A stretch of 49,261 nucleotides of DNA from an uncultured Saprospiraceae bacterium (GTDB taxonomy: Bacteria; Bacteroidota; Bacteroidia; Chitinophagales; Saprospiraceae). The stretch's first letter is position 1. The number at the start of each line of letters is the position of its first letter. This document shows positions 42,301 through 49,261 of the stretch, piece by piece. The notes beneath the pieces are model-generated. The model was not told where the DNA came from. It saw only the letters and a program-made list of their open reading frames with translations, and searched no databases. The position numbers and the translations under genes were made by a program. The stretch spans positions 1-49,261 of the forward strand of contig CALLVG010000040.1 of assembly GCA_938010715.1 (NCBI GenBank). Reading direction: 5' to 3'.

Positions 42301-42551
42301 ATTACGTAAGGAATTGCCTTTTTTACTGGAATATCACAACCTGCAGCAACCGTTGCTGCACCTAATCCAAATCCAAGATATTTCAAGAAGTCACGACGAT
42401 TGGCAGATACACCAGAATCAGCCAAATCAGCAGTCATTTCTGCAACTGATGACTTTTCTTCAAACTCTTGTGATGCCAATTTTCGAAACTCTGGGTGGTT
42501 GTTTAATTCTGCGGTTCCTACCCAGACTTTATTTTGCTTATGGTCTTTCAT
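39348..42551 (-). CDS. actB: Alternative complex III subunit ActB (molybdopterin-like/iron-sulfur protein)
   Basis: A 1067-residue protein. The twin-arginine-like signal is at 51-72 (NRRDFLKYLGFGLGAATVAA, Arg52-Arg53). A molybdopterin oxidoreductase-like domain (about 75-740) follows, in the known complexes without cofactor. A ferredoxin-like domain (about 780-1000) has CTGCSACTVACMSENNVP, CQHCDNAPCENVCP, CIGTRYCANNCPFKVRRF and CSFCVQRL...CQTACPTGAI. In the third motif Thr replaces one Cys, which fits three [4Fe-4S] and one [3Fe-4S] cluster. It carries electrons between quinol site and hemes on the periplasmic side. A dyad hairpin precedes it in the operon. Confidence 0.95.
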   Translation of the reverse strand: MKDHKQNKVWVGTAELNNHPEFRKLASQEFEEKSSVAEMTADLADSGVSANRRDFLKYLGFGLGAATVAAGCDIPVKKAIPYVIKPDSIVPGVATYYASSFVQGGDYCPILVKTREGRPIKIEGNTSSKMTNGGTSARAQASVLSLYDKNRIQGPSKVEGGVKIKSTWEELDAAMARLITGNVRIVTNTVMSPMTKKAIQAFAAKHPGTKVVTYDPISSSAILEANEQSFGDKVIPDYHFDKANVIVSFGADFLGTWISPIEYANQYAKNRKVSTTKNAKMSHHVQVESHMSLTGSNSDNRILIKPSEQGAAIATLLQALGGGVSAPSINAKAKAAITKVASKLKANAGKSLVVSGSNNVGEQILVNAINSLLGNYGNTLDFGNASLQRQGTDKEIQQLIAEMNSGSVGTVIVMDGANPAFDIPNTDKFTAGMAKVKTKVYCGQTMNETGALCNYIAPTNHYLESWGDANPKRGHYSLIQPTIAPLFNTRQAEVSLLSWAGAPVKDKDTAAYDFLRSTWESGLFANQSSFLSFRSFWDKMLHDGVYQMDIPASAPAFAGSASAAMANINKPKSGKEIAFFETVNMGAGQYANNPWLQELPDPITRCVWGNYLAVPVSWDGGNEVTNDLDLNNSEIYGEADKADISVKGSGASITCVRQFGLAADTYSLAMGYGRNVAGPAGIEVGTNVNPWLGTDKNGNTVYYATLDSIAKGAVDKEFACVQYHHTMGVTDVDPASGEEINVDEKTLMTVGEGFQGGLTKRTVLRQANLKDLSTFADDLHHERAHHEHLNQQTLYPYEQYKEDVYDQGHHWGMHVDLNACTGCSACTVACMSENNVPIVGKHEVFRHHEMTWLRIDRYFFGDFENPNVVYQPLMCQHCDNAPCENVCPVSATNHSSEGLNQMAYNRCIGTRYCANNCPFKVRRFNWMDYTAADLFASNEVDLNHHRDGGTDNAYYMTDNLTRMVLNPDVTVRSRGVMEKCSFCVQRLQEGKLTAKKEGRKLMDEDVRTACQTACPTGAITFGDTNNKGGELDKKLQNPLNYILLEEVDVRSSVTYTAKIVNRDEDLV

Positions 42552-42611
42552 ATAGTATATATGATTATGAATTTTTCTTTTTCAATAAAATAAGTGAATG
42601 AGCGAATTTGG

Positions 42612-42648
42612 GAATGAGTGAATATTTTATTACAAAATTCACTCATTC
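42612..42648. other. Intercistronic hairpin between actA and actB
   Basis: GAATGAGTGAAT (42612-42623) pairs perfectly with ATTCACTCATTC (42637-42648). It has no T-run, so is not a classic terminator; a role in mRNA processing is possible. Confidence 0.5.
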
Positions 42649-42665
42649 TCATTCACCCATTTACT

Positions 42666-44105
42666 TTAATAGTGACACTTCTGACATCCCAAACCTCCAA
42701 TATCCTCTACGGTCACTTTATCACGAGAGCCTTCTTTGATTTCTTTGTGGTATTTCTCGTAATAGTTATCGTAATAATCATTGTCAGCGAACTGAACTTC
42801 TGTTTTTCTATGGCAATTGATACACCATCCCATTGAGAGTGGCGTGTGTTGCTGAACAATTTCCATTTCCTCCACTTTACCGTGACATTGTTGACATTCA
42901 ACTTTACCAACTGTTACGTGCTGTGCGTGGTTAAAATAAACGTGGTCAGGTAAATTGTGGATTCTTACCCACTCAATCGGACCCGCTACACTTTCATCAT
43001 TAGGACCAGTTAAAGAAGAAACAATTCCATTCCACTGTTCTGCAACAACTTCTTCAACATTACCTTTTGCTTCACTCTTTACGTGCGTATCAGCAATCCA
43101 TTTTGAGAAAATCTTTTCGATTTCATCATTGGACATATTTTCGTAACCGTCTATATATTTGTCTGTGGAAGGATCGTAACCGATTGAAGCATAAATTTTA
43201 GAAATCTCAGCTGTTCCATATTTAGAACCCACCTTCACTGCCTTGTGACAATTCATGCAAGTGTTTGCCGCAGGAATCACGGAGTGTTTACTTCTTCTTG
43301 CACCATCATGACAATATTGACAGTCAATCTGCTGCATTCCAGCATGTGTTTTGTGTGAAAACTTAATTGGTTGTTCAGGAGCATAATTGTGTTGACGACC
43401 TAAGTTAATCGCCTTATTCACAGTGTAATATCCACCAAAAACGATACCTGCAAAAATCAAGAAACCCATGACTCCTCCTCCTGTCAATATGTCCACCATG
43501 CTCTTCTTCCGAGCGCTTCCAGGGTTTTCTTTGTTTTTACTGATATAATCTAACTGAGAGATGAACCGTGCTAAAATCAAGGCCAATAGTCCTAAAACTA
43601 ATGCTAATCCCATATAAAGCCATGTGTAATCCGTTTCGGCTGCAACACCTGCAGTTGCACCAGCGGTATCGCCGCCTATCTTTGGAACACAGCTACCATC
43701 TGCCATACAATTGATGTAAGCAAAAACGTGTTCAATCTCTTCGTTGGAAAGTCCCACGTTGTTCATCACATTTGGCTTCCATTCGTTCCAAAGCTCAACT
43801 GCACGTGGATGACCTGCATTCACCATTGCTTGCGAATTGCGAATCCATGAGTATAAATCTTCTCTTGGATAGTCCGCCCATCTTTCTTCAAAACCACCCA
43901 ATGCAGGGCCAGTCATGTCATCCTTCATGTTTTTATTGTGACAACTCGCACAATTGTTTTTGAAGAGACCTTTTCCAATTTTATCATCGCCACCCTGAGC
44001 AGAAAGAGAGATGGCAAAAAATGTGAGCGCAAAGAGTAGCGTGATGCGGCTCAGATATTCTTTTAACACCAGCGATTTAGGTGTACGATTCCCGATTAAT
44101 TTCAT
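42666..44105 (-). CDS. actA: Alternative complex III subunit ActA (multiheme cytochrome c)
   Basis: A 479-residue protein from the ATG at 44105. The open frame reaches 44129, but that codon is inside the -7 element. A signal segment (ITLLFALTFFAISLSAQ) is followed by an N-terminal cytochrome c domain (CASCH, TGPALGG, ending near residue 145), two membrane segments (TWLYMGLALVLGLLALILA and VMGFLIFAGIVFGGYYTV) and a pentaheme domain with CQYCH, CMNCH, CQQCH, CINCH and CQKCH. That gives six CxxCH motifs, one more than the pentaheme ActA described from Rhodothermus. It takes electrons from ActB. It is the first gene of the 12-gene operon. Confidence 0.94.
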   Translation of the reverse strand: MKLIGNRTPKSLVLKEYLSRITLLFALTFFAISLSAQGGDDKIGKGLFKNNCASCHNKNMKDDMTGPALGGFEERWADYPREDLYSWIRNSQAMVNAGHPRAVELWNEWKPNVMNNVGLSNEEIEHVFAYINCMADGSCVPKIGGDTAGATAGVAAETDYTWLYMGLALVLGLLALILARFISQLDYISKNKENPGSARKKSMVDILTGGGVMGFLIFAGIVFGGYYTVNKAINLGRQHNYAPEQPIKFSHKTHAGMQQIDCQYCHDGARRSKHSVIPAANTCMNCHKAVKVGSKYGTAEISKIYASIGYDPSTDKYIDGYENMSNDEIEKIFSKWIADTHVKSEAKGNVEEVVAEQWNGIVSSLTGPNDESVAGPIEWVRIHNLPDHVYFNHAQHVTVGKVECQQCHGKVEEMEIVQQHTPLSMGWCINCHRKTEVQFADNDYYDNYYEKYHKEIKEGSRDKVTVEDIGGLGCQKCHY

Positions 44106-44126
44106 ACGGATTTGCAAATTTTGGCG

Positions 44127-44134
44127 CAAAGATA
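44127..44134 (-). promoter_or_regulatory. Respiratory operon promoter, -7 element
   Basis: TATCTTTG followed by C on the minus strand is a perfect TAnnTTTGC, 21 bases upstream of the actA ATG at 44105. It is the only good promoter match in front of the operon. Confidence 0.65.
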
Positions 44135-44403
44135 ACCGAGAGATAGATTTATAAAAAGGTTTTATCCATAGAGAATCTTATTTAGATTGACTCTAAATTA
44201 ATTAAGAGATTTTTAACAAATATATCTATCCTGCAAAAATATATTTTCTTTTAAATTGAGCGTTTACACCCTTTGTAAAATACTGATTATCAATACATTA
44301 AAAAACATAGTGTATTATTTTCTCGATATTAAAAATTGATTAATTTATAAAAAATACTAAATCAATTTTTCTAAAAAATTACTAACATTTTATCAAAAAC
44401 CTA

Positions 44404-44432
44404 TTTGTAAGGTCATAATATTAGTAATTTTA
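44404..44432 (+). promoter_or_regulatory. aroA promoter, -33/-7 pair
   Basis: TTTG (44404-44407), 17 bases, then TAATTTTA (44425-44432) fits the Bacteroidota TTTG-N17-TAnnTTTG layout with one mismatch. It places transcription start after the upstream ATG at 44432, supporting the ATG at 44477. The rest of the 44106-44403 gap is AT-rich with nothing recognised. Confidence 0.5.
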
Positions 44433-44476
44433 TGGGCTTCTCCCTCCAAAACCACCTAAACACCCAACAAGCACTG

Positions 44477-45706
44477 ATGCAAAAAATCCGAGTTGTCAAG
44501 AGAATCAAAAAGGTTGAAGGAACGGTCCAATTGGATGGTTCAAAAAGTCTAAGCAACAGAGCGTTAATGCTCCGAGCGCTAAGTAAATCTAACTTTAAAA
44601 TCGAAAATCTTTCTACCTCGAAGGATACTCAAACCTTAGTCAAACTCCTCCTACAAGAAGGCGATATTTACGATGCTGGCCATGCTGGAACGACCTTCCG
44701 GTTTATGACCGCTTTTTTGGCTTTCAAAGAAGGTGTTCAAACTTTGACGGGTTCGGAAAGAATGAAGCAACGTCCCATCGGAGAATTGGTCAATGCCCTA
44801 AATTCAATTGGAGCCAATATCGAATACCTCGAAAACGAAGGTTTTCCACCGCTAAAAATCGGCACCCCGAACGATGAAATTTCAGCCAGTGTAAACATTG
44901 ATGGAAGTATAAGTAGTCAATATATTTCAGCCTTAATAATGATAGCTCCTACCCTCCCGCTTGGACTCGAAATCAGGATAAACGAAAAGCTGGTTTCGAG
45001 ACCTTATACTGACATGACTTTAAGGATGCTAAATGCTTTTGGTGGAGGGAGCAACTTTCAAGAAAACGTTATACTCATTCCACCACAAACCATTAATAAT
45101 CAAGGACTTACAATAGAGAGTGATTGGTCGGCAGCTTCTTACTATTATGCTATTTTAGCTTTATCTGATGGCGGTAAAATTTTATTAAAAGGACTCCAAA
45201 AGGATAGCTGGCAAGGGGATTCTATTTTGGCAGAAATGATGGAAATTTTCGGTATTCAAACACAGTTTATGGATGAGGGCATTTTCATAAAAAGGACAGG
45301 TGCGCCGCCCCGTAAATTTGAAACTGATTTGGAGGATTGCCCCGATCTTGCACAAACGATTGCAGTGATTTGTGCTGGACTTGGAATTGAAGCTTATTTT
45401 ACTGGTCTTTCTACTTTAAAAATAAAGGAAACCAATAGAATCGCAGCACTTCAAAACGAATTAGGAAAAATTGGGGTGAAATTTGAGGAAGTCGGAACAG
45501 ACCGATATAGACTTTCTGGCAAGGCAATTTTTGAGGAAACACCTACTTTTTCTACTTATCAAGATCATCGTATGGCGATGGCTTTTGCGCCACTTGGACT
45601 TTTGCATCCGATATATATTGAGGAACCAAATGTAGTGGTCAAATCTTATGGTAACTATTGGAAGGACTTGGAGGTATTGGGGTTTGAGATTGAAGAAGTG
45701 GATTGA
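44477..45706 (+). CDS. aroA: 3-phosphoshikimate 1-carboxyvinyltransferase (EPSP synthase)
   Basis: A 409-residue enzyme from the ATG at 44477 (MQKIRVVKRIKKVEGTVQLD). A start at 44432 would add 15 residues, but a promoter -7 element covers that codon. EPSP synthase motifs are LDGSKSLSNRALMLRAL, AGHAGTTFRFMTAFLA, SERMKQRPIGELVNAL, EDCPDLAQTIAVICAG, IKETNRIAALQNELGKIG and TYQDHRMAMAFAPLGL. It joins shikimate-3-phosphate and PEP in aromatic amino acid synthesis, in the cytoplasm. The divergent neighbour is the respiratory operon. Confidence 0.95.
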   Translation: MQKIRVVKRIKKVEGTVQLDGSKSLSNRALMLRALSKSNFKIENLSTSKDTQTLVKLLLQEGDIYDAGHAGTTFRFMTAFLAFKEGVQTLTGSERMKQRPIGELVNALNSIGANIEYLENEGFPPLKIGTPNDEISASVNIDGSISSQYISALIMIAPTLPLGLEIRINEKLVSRPYTDMTLRMLNAFGGGSNFQENVILIPPQTINNQGLTIESDWSAASYYYAILALSDGGKILLKGLQKDSWQGDSILAEMMEIFGIQTQFMDEGIFIKRTGAPPRKFETDLEDCPDLAQTIAVICAGLGIEAYFTGLSTLKIKETNRIAALQNELGKIGVKFEEVGTDRYRLSGKAIFEETPTFSTYQDHRMAMAFAPLGLLHPIYIEEPNVVVKSYGNYWKDLEVLGFEIEEVD

Positions 45707-45751
45707 GTCGAAGCCCTTGCTTGGATCGACTTTGCTTAAGCGACTTAGAGG

Positions 45752-45795
45752 AACGCGGATGACGCGGATAAACGCGGGTTTACGCGGATTTTTTC
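45752..45795 (+). repeat. Short tandem array of CGCGGAT units
   Basis: Four CGCGGRT-type units spaced about 10 bp apart follow aroA and end in GGATTTTTTC. The T-run could help end transcription, though there is no strong stem. The 45707-46011 gap otherwise shows a weaker echo (ATTCGCAGATTC near 45960). Confidence 0.5.
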
Positions 45796-46011
45796 TTGCG
45801 AAAAAAAGGTTATTTAGTCAATTCTCAATTAATTAATAGCTCCGATTTAGTCATTAAAATTCTCTATTTGTGGAAACGTAGATGCCATGACTAATCTTCA
45901 TTCTGACTAAAATTACTGAGAGTGACTTCGTAAAATTCGAAGAACAGAAATGAATGCAGATATTCGCAGATTCCTCCTCTTTTCGACTAAAAACAGTTTA
46001 CTGCCAACTGC

Positions 46012-48357
46012 TTACGCCATCACTACCAACGGAAATGGATAAACAACGCCCAATTTTGAATACAAACGAATAATATTGTCTCGCTGATGTGGGTAAAATC
46101 GCAGACCTTCCAATTCTAAAAGTTTGTTTTGAGATTGATACCAGTCCACTGGCAAATCAAACTTATCGACCAATTCCAAAAATCGAATCACATGTGGCAA
46201 GAAGTCATGATTGTCTCTTAATTGATGAATTTGATTTGAAAGGAATTCATCTAATTCCGCGAGTAACACATTTTTATTTGGAAATGCTTTACTTGGTCGT
46301 TTTTCTAATTCTAAAAACTGAACGACATCGGTAATCTGAGTTTGCTCCGAAGCTAATAGTTTTGAAAACTTTTTATAAAAAATCAATGATTGGATCATCG
46401 TAGCAAATTCATCAGATTTACCGCTTATCTTTTGATTGAATTTATTGAGGTTTTCTAAATTCTGAACCATTTTTGATTCTTCTTCTGAGCCCATTTTTTT
46501 AAAGAAAGTTTGAGTTACTTCTTCAAAAGCATCAGTAGCGGTATATGTCTTTGGGGCCGAGATGCCCGCTCTCAGCTCTTCTGCCAATAGTTCGAAAGTG
46601 GCTTTAGTTGCTCCTTTCAGTTCTTTTACTTCTTCAATGTCAGATAAAGGAAGTACACGCCCCTTTATGTTTTCTAACTTTTCTAACCAAAAATGAAATC
46701 TATAATTGGTTGTTTTTAAAGTCTGTGTTGTTTTCAATCGAATAAAACCTGTCCATAAACGATTTTGACCTTCCTCCACCAATGCCATATTTTCCAACTC
46801 ATAATCATGCGCGAAAAATGTGCCCGACGGCTCTTTGGAAGGAATGGCTTGCATCAAAATATTCCAAGTAATCATCTCTTCTGTCATCCGTTTTGGAATG
46901 ACTGTTTTTTCAAAAATAACTTTGGTATTTTCGTGAATATTACTTGGCGTTGATTCTAATTTTTTCAAAAAACCTTTTTCAAAATCCTTGTTAGAAAAAT
47001 AAGAAGCGTAGTGCATCGCCTTATCTGCATATTGCAAAATTTGAATCGTTTCGATACCCGATACTTCATTGAAAAACCAACCACAACTGGTGTACATAAA
47101 CATGCACAACTTTTGCATTTCGAGCAGTTGAAGTACTTTAGTTTTTTCAGCCTCTGAAAGTGGCTTCGATTGATTTCTTTCTAAAAACGAATCAATATTT
47201 GAACGATGAAGCAAGACTTCGATAAAGTTATTTCTTGCCTCCCATACATTTTTTAACAGTGGACTTCCTTCTTTTTCAAAAAGAGTGGTCAACTCCTCTC
47301 GTAACCAATCAAAGGAAGCTCTGAGTGGCGCACGCCACTGCTGATTCCATCCTGCTTGACCACCTGTGTGACAGCCACAATCTGAACGCCAACGCTCTAC
47401 TCCATGCGCACAACTCCAACTACTGTTTTCGTGAATTTGCGCTTCCCAAGTTGATGGAAATTTCTCTAAAAATGAACCATAGTTCGTCAATTCCACATCA
47501 CTTTTAGCGCCTAAATACTCAATAGCATAGGCCATGGCCATTTCTCCAAATTTATGGTGATGCCCATAAGATTCTCCATCAGTAGCGATGTGAATCAGTT
47601 GATTTTTGGCATCAATTGGTTGCAATAAACGGTCTGCGAAAACCTGTCCGCTATTTAGCAATTTATTGAAGGCAACGTCTTTCGCTGTATTTCCATCATA
47701 GAAAAACAAATCTATCGTTTTGCCAGAAGGCAAGTTGCATTTATAAGCTCGACGGGTGTCAATTGAGTGATAATCTTTGCTTTGCCATTTCGCCTCAGCG
47801 GTTGGCCGAACGGCTTTCACCTGATTGGGGGAAAGCACTGTAAATTTTACGCCTTGCGCTGCTAAAATTTCGAGTGTCGGTGTATCTGCCGCCGTTTCTG
47901 CCAACCAAATTCCTTCTGCTTTTCTGCCAAAACGCGATTCAAAATCACGTAAGCCCCAAATGATTTGGGTTTCGTTATCACGCCCGTTTGCCAATGGCTG
48001 AATAATGTGATTGTAAACTTGTGCCAACGCATTTCCGTGGCCTCTTTCTGCAACACTTTTCTTATCTGCAGCAATAATTTTATGATAGGTATCTGAATCA
48101 AACTTTTCTAACCAAGACAACAGGGTCGGCCCAAAATTGAAGCTGATATGTTCATAATTATTAGAAATTCGTTTGATTAATTTCTGCGAATCAAGGACAC
48201 GTGCATTGGCATTAGAACGATAACATTCTATGTTTATTCGCTCATTCCAGTCGTGATATGGAACACCTGCACTTGGTTGCAATTCAATCTCTTCCGTCCA
48301 AGCGTTTTCGCGTGGTGGCTGGTAAAAATGTCCATGAATACAGATATATTTTTTCAT
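46012..48357 (-). CDS. Glycoside hydrolase family 57 / DUF3536 protein
   Basis: A 781-residue cytoplasmic protein. It begins with the GH57 entry motif YICIHGHFYQPPRENAWTEE, then SFNFGPTLLSWLEKF. The nucleophile-type block GIWLAETAADTPTLEILAAQ is near residue 150 and ATDGESYGHHHKFGEMAMAY near 265 carries the likely acid Asp. SSWSCAHGVERWRSDCGCH near 330 matches the group in which GH57 is joined to DUF3536, which fills the C-terminal 400 residues. GH57 enzymes act on alpha-glucans such as glycogen or starch; the exact reaction in this subgroup is not known. It has its own promoter. Confidence 0.9.
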   Translation of the reverse strand: MKKYICIHGHFYQPPRENAWTEEIELQPSAGVPYHDWNERINIECYRSNANARVLDSQKLIKRISNNYEHISFNFGPTLLSWLEKFDSDTYHKIIAADKKSVAERGHGNALAQVYNHIIQPLANGRDNETQIIWGLRDFESRFGRKAEGIWLAETAADTPTLEILAAQGVKFTVLSPNQVKAVRPTAEAKWQSKDYHSIDTRRAYKCNLPSGKTIDLFFYDGNTAKDVAFNKLLNSGQVFADRLLQPIDAKNQLIHIATDGESYGHHHKFGEMAMAYAIEYLGAKSDVELTNYGSFLEKFPSTWEAQIHENSSWSCAHGVERWRSDCGCHTGGQAGWNQQWRAPLRASFDWLREELTTLFEKEGSPLLKNVWEARNNFIEVLLHRSNIDSFLERNQSKPLSEAEKTKVLQLLEMQKLCMFMYTSCGWFFNEVSGIETIQILQYADKAMHYASYFSNKDFEKGFLKKLESTPSNIHENTKVIFEKTVIPKRMTEEMITWNILMQAIPSKEPSGTFFAHDYELENMALVEEGQNRLWTGFIRLKTTQTLKTTNYRFHFWLEKLENIKGRVLPLSDIEEVKELKGATKATFELLAEELRAGISAPKTYTATDAFEEVTQTFFKKMGSEEESKMVQNLENLNKFNQKISGKSDEFATMIQSLIFYKKFSKLLASEQTQITDVVQFLELEKRPSKAFPNKNVLLAELDEFLSNQIHQLRDNHDFLPHVIRFLELVDKFDLPVDWYQSQNKLLELEGLRFYPHQRDNIIRLYSKLGVVYPFPLVVMA

Positions 48358-48426
48358 CGTTTATTTTCGATTAGCAGTATGCATAGTATTTACAGATAAA
48401 ATCTATACATGTTCCATTCAAGAACG

Positions 48427-48434
48427 CAAATTTA
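48427..48434 (-). promoter_or_regulatory. -7 promoter element of the GH57 gene
   Basis: TAAATTTG followed by C on the minus strand is a perfect TAnnTTTGC, 69 bases upstream of the ATG at 48357. Confidence 0.55.
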
Positions 48435-48579
48435 CAGTATTTTAGAATCAAAAACGTAGGAAAAACTCGTCAGATGCTCTTCTTGATTTTTTTGTTAAAA
48501 TTTTGAATTTATAACCCGCCCTTTTCTCTTTGCCTCAAATCAGTAGATTGGAGATTATCTAGCAACAATCTGTTCAATT

Positions 48580-48790
48580 ATTTAAGCCTCAGAGAGGCGG
48601 TAATGTTTTTAGCAACAAAAATTTGTAAATGCATTTTAATGCACCAGCGGTGCGATGATATGATCGCACCGCTGGTGCTTAGAGAAATTGGAGCCTCACT
48701 AATATTTCTATAAATATTAACGCCTCTCTGAGGCTCACTAAATCAATTCATTTAAAATTGGTTTACCCACTTCATTTGACATAGAGCCCT
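48580..48790 (+). repeat. R4 structured repeat, copy 2
   Basis: Match to 20735-20945. Outer arms GCCTCAGAGAGGCGGTAAT and ATTAACGCCTCTCTGAGGC are near-perfect complements. The central hairpin GCACCAGCGGTGCGAT (48641-48656) pairs perfectly with 48663-48678 across a six-base loop. The tail ends ACATAGAGCC. No reading frame. Confidence 0.88.
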
Positions 48791-48868
48791 ATTTTTTAAC
48801 GAAAAGTAGCGGAAAAAAAATATTTTAATTGCGTGCAAATTATTTTAGAATAAAGACTATTACATCGC
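48790..48868 (+). repeat. R7 repeat segment, copy 2
   Basis: TTTTTAACGAAAAGTAGCGG and TTAGAATAAAGACTATTACA in the same order as at 7858-7922. It follows the R4 copy directly. Confidence 0.5.
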
Positions 48869-48908
48869 CAAAAAAAAGAGGCAGAAAGCTAAGTTGCTCT
48901 CTACCTCT
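48868..48908 (-). terminator. Terminator-like hairpin for a minus-strand transcript
   Basis: AAGAGGCAGAAAGC pairs with GCTCTCTACCTCTT with two mismatches, and the minus strand continues into eight Ts. It probably ends the transcript of the partial gene at the right edge, although an R3 copy lies between. Confidence 0.55.
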
Positions 48909-48941
48909 TGGTCTTTAAAGATTTTAGTTGTTTTAGTAAAA

Positions 48942-49118
48942 AAAAATAACTTTTCGATTTGAAGCTGTTCTTTTTCCATTATACTTCCCCGATTAAAATC
49001 GGGACACGCGTTAAAAATCCTCGCCAATGCTAAGGCATTGTCTGCGGTTTTTGCCTCGTCCAATGAAAAAACAACTCAATTCAATTTCAAAACTTTATTA
49101 TTTCAACTTTACTTAGGT
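48942..49118 (+). repeat. R3 repeat, copy 3
   Basis: Begins AACTTTTCGATTTGAAGCTG, has the CCCGATTAAAATCGGG hairpin, ACGCGTTAAAAATCCTCG, ATGCTAAGGCATTGTCTGCG and the tail TTTCAACTTTACTTA. It is the fullest form of R3 in the window. A 67-codon minus frame across it is not a gene. Confidence 0.75.
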
Positions 49119-49133
49119 ACAATAAAATAATTT

Positions 49134-49261
49134 TTATGGTCTATTTTTTTTGACTTTGGAAGCCATGATGGTTCCATTATCATTCTTATTCGCTACTCCG
49201 TTGTTCGGTCTTTTCTTTATTTGGCCATTTTTAGCCATTTGCATTTCTGCCAATTCGCATG
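49134..49261 (-). CDS. C-terminal end of an unidentified gene
   Basis: The minus strand is open from the window edge to a TAA at 49134-49136 and encodes a Lys/Asn-rich tail (ELAEMQMAKNGQIKKRPNNG ... ASKVKKNRP). The other two minus frames hit stops at once. The composition looks like a disordered basic C-terminus. Too little is visible to name a family, and it may not be coding. Confidence 0.4.
   Translation of the reverse strand, partial: CELAEMQMAKNGQIKKRPNNGVANKNDNGTIMASKVKKNRP

Noticed and set aside
39348-42551. ActB as a true molybdenum enzyme such as a formate or polysulfide reductase
   Set aside because: It is the fused ActB form set within actA-F and an oxidase operon, and the ActB group is known to lack the molybdenum cofactor.
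45752-45795. CGCGGAT tandem units as a replication origin or iteron array
   Set aside because: Only four short units, no dnaA/rep gene and no AT-rich unwinding pattern specific to an origin.
48860-49063. 67-codon minus-strand frame near the right edge
   Set aside because: It runs through the R3 repeat and the terminator-like hairpin, so it is a by-product of repeat sequence.
1-49261. tRNA or rRNA genes, prophage, defence islands, secondary-metabolite clusters
   Set aside because: I looked for tRNA-like cloverleaf patterns, rRNA motifs, integrase, transposase, restriction or toxin genes and saw none.

Overview
The window is chromosomal DNA of a low-GC Bacteroidota bacterium, most likely of the Saprospiria/Lewinella type. 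Four things support this. The promoters are of the Bacteroidota type (TAnnTTTG, often followed by C). There is a FecI/FecR pair, a SusC-style TonB receptor with a carboxypeptidase-like N-terminal domain, and many short lipoproteins with '-SC' or '-GC' lipoboxes. There is a complete alternative complex III (ActABCDEF) joined to an A-type cytochrome c oxidase. Futalosine hydrolase suggests menaquinone is the quinone. I see no rRNA, tRNA, CRISPR array, phage, transposase or defence genes.

Layout. 1-4.6 kb: start of a sodium:alanine symporter (minus), an orphan ECF sigma factor/FecR pair (plus), then a minus-strand PAP2 phosphatase/ZIP transporter pair and a LuxR-type response regulator. 5.2-7.7 kb (minus): MBL-fold hydrolase, futalosine hydrolase, small lipoprotein. 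8.4-13.4 kb (plus): NrnA-type DHH phosphoesterase, three consecutive FKBP-type lipoproteins, and prfB with a programmed +1 frameshift. 13.6-20.6 kb: a beta-helix secreted protein, a YceI / CDGSH / MarR group with two related operator-like sites, a trans-sulfuration enzyme, an alpha/beta hydrolase and an exported thioredoxin-fold protein. 21.0-22.5 kb (minus): oxidase-assembly-type genes (CPMC small membrane protein, DUF420, degenerate SCO-like protein). 23.2-27.2 kb (minus): a metal-type TonB receptor, acidic lipoprotein and His/Cys-rich small protein. 27.7-44.1 kb (minus): a 12-gene respiratory operon, actA-B-C-D-E-F, ctaC, ctaD, ctaB, two subunit III genes and subunit IV. 44.5-49.3 kb: aroA (plus), a GH57/DUF3536 enzyme (minus) and the tail of a further minus-strand gene.

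How it works together. Menaquinol would be oxidised by the Act complex, electrons pass through the ActA/ActE hemes to CuA of subunit II, and oxygen is reduced by subunit I. CtaB supplies the heme precursor, and the SCO-like/DUF420/CPMC group probably helps assembly. The most unusual points are in this operon. Subunit II is fused to an OmpA-type peptidoglycan-binding domain. ActC carries a low-complexity linker and a helix-hairpin-helix domain at its C-terminus. Five subunits carry His-rich low-complexity segments.

The intergenic spaces hold several families of dyad-symmetric repeats (here called R1 to R5 and R7). R1 is a hairpin element of about 120 bp in five copies and R4 is an element of about 205 bp in two full copies. 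They lie almost only between genes. One R3 fragment supplies the last codons of the DUF420 gene.
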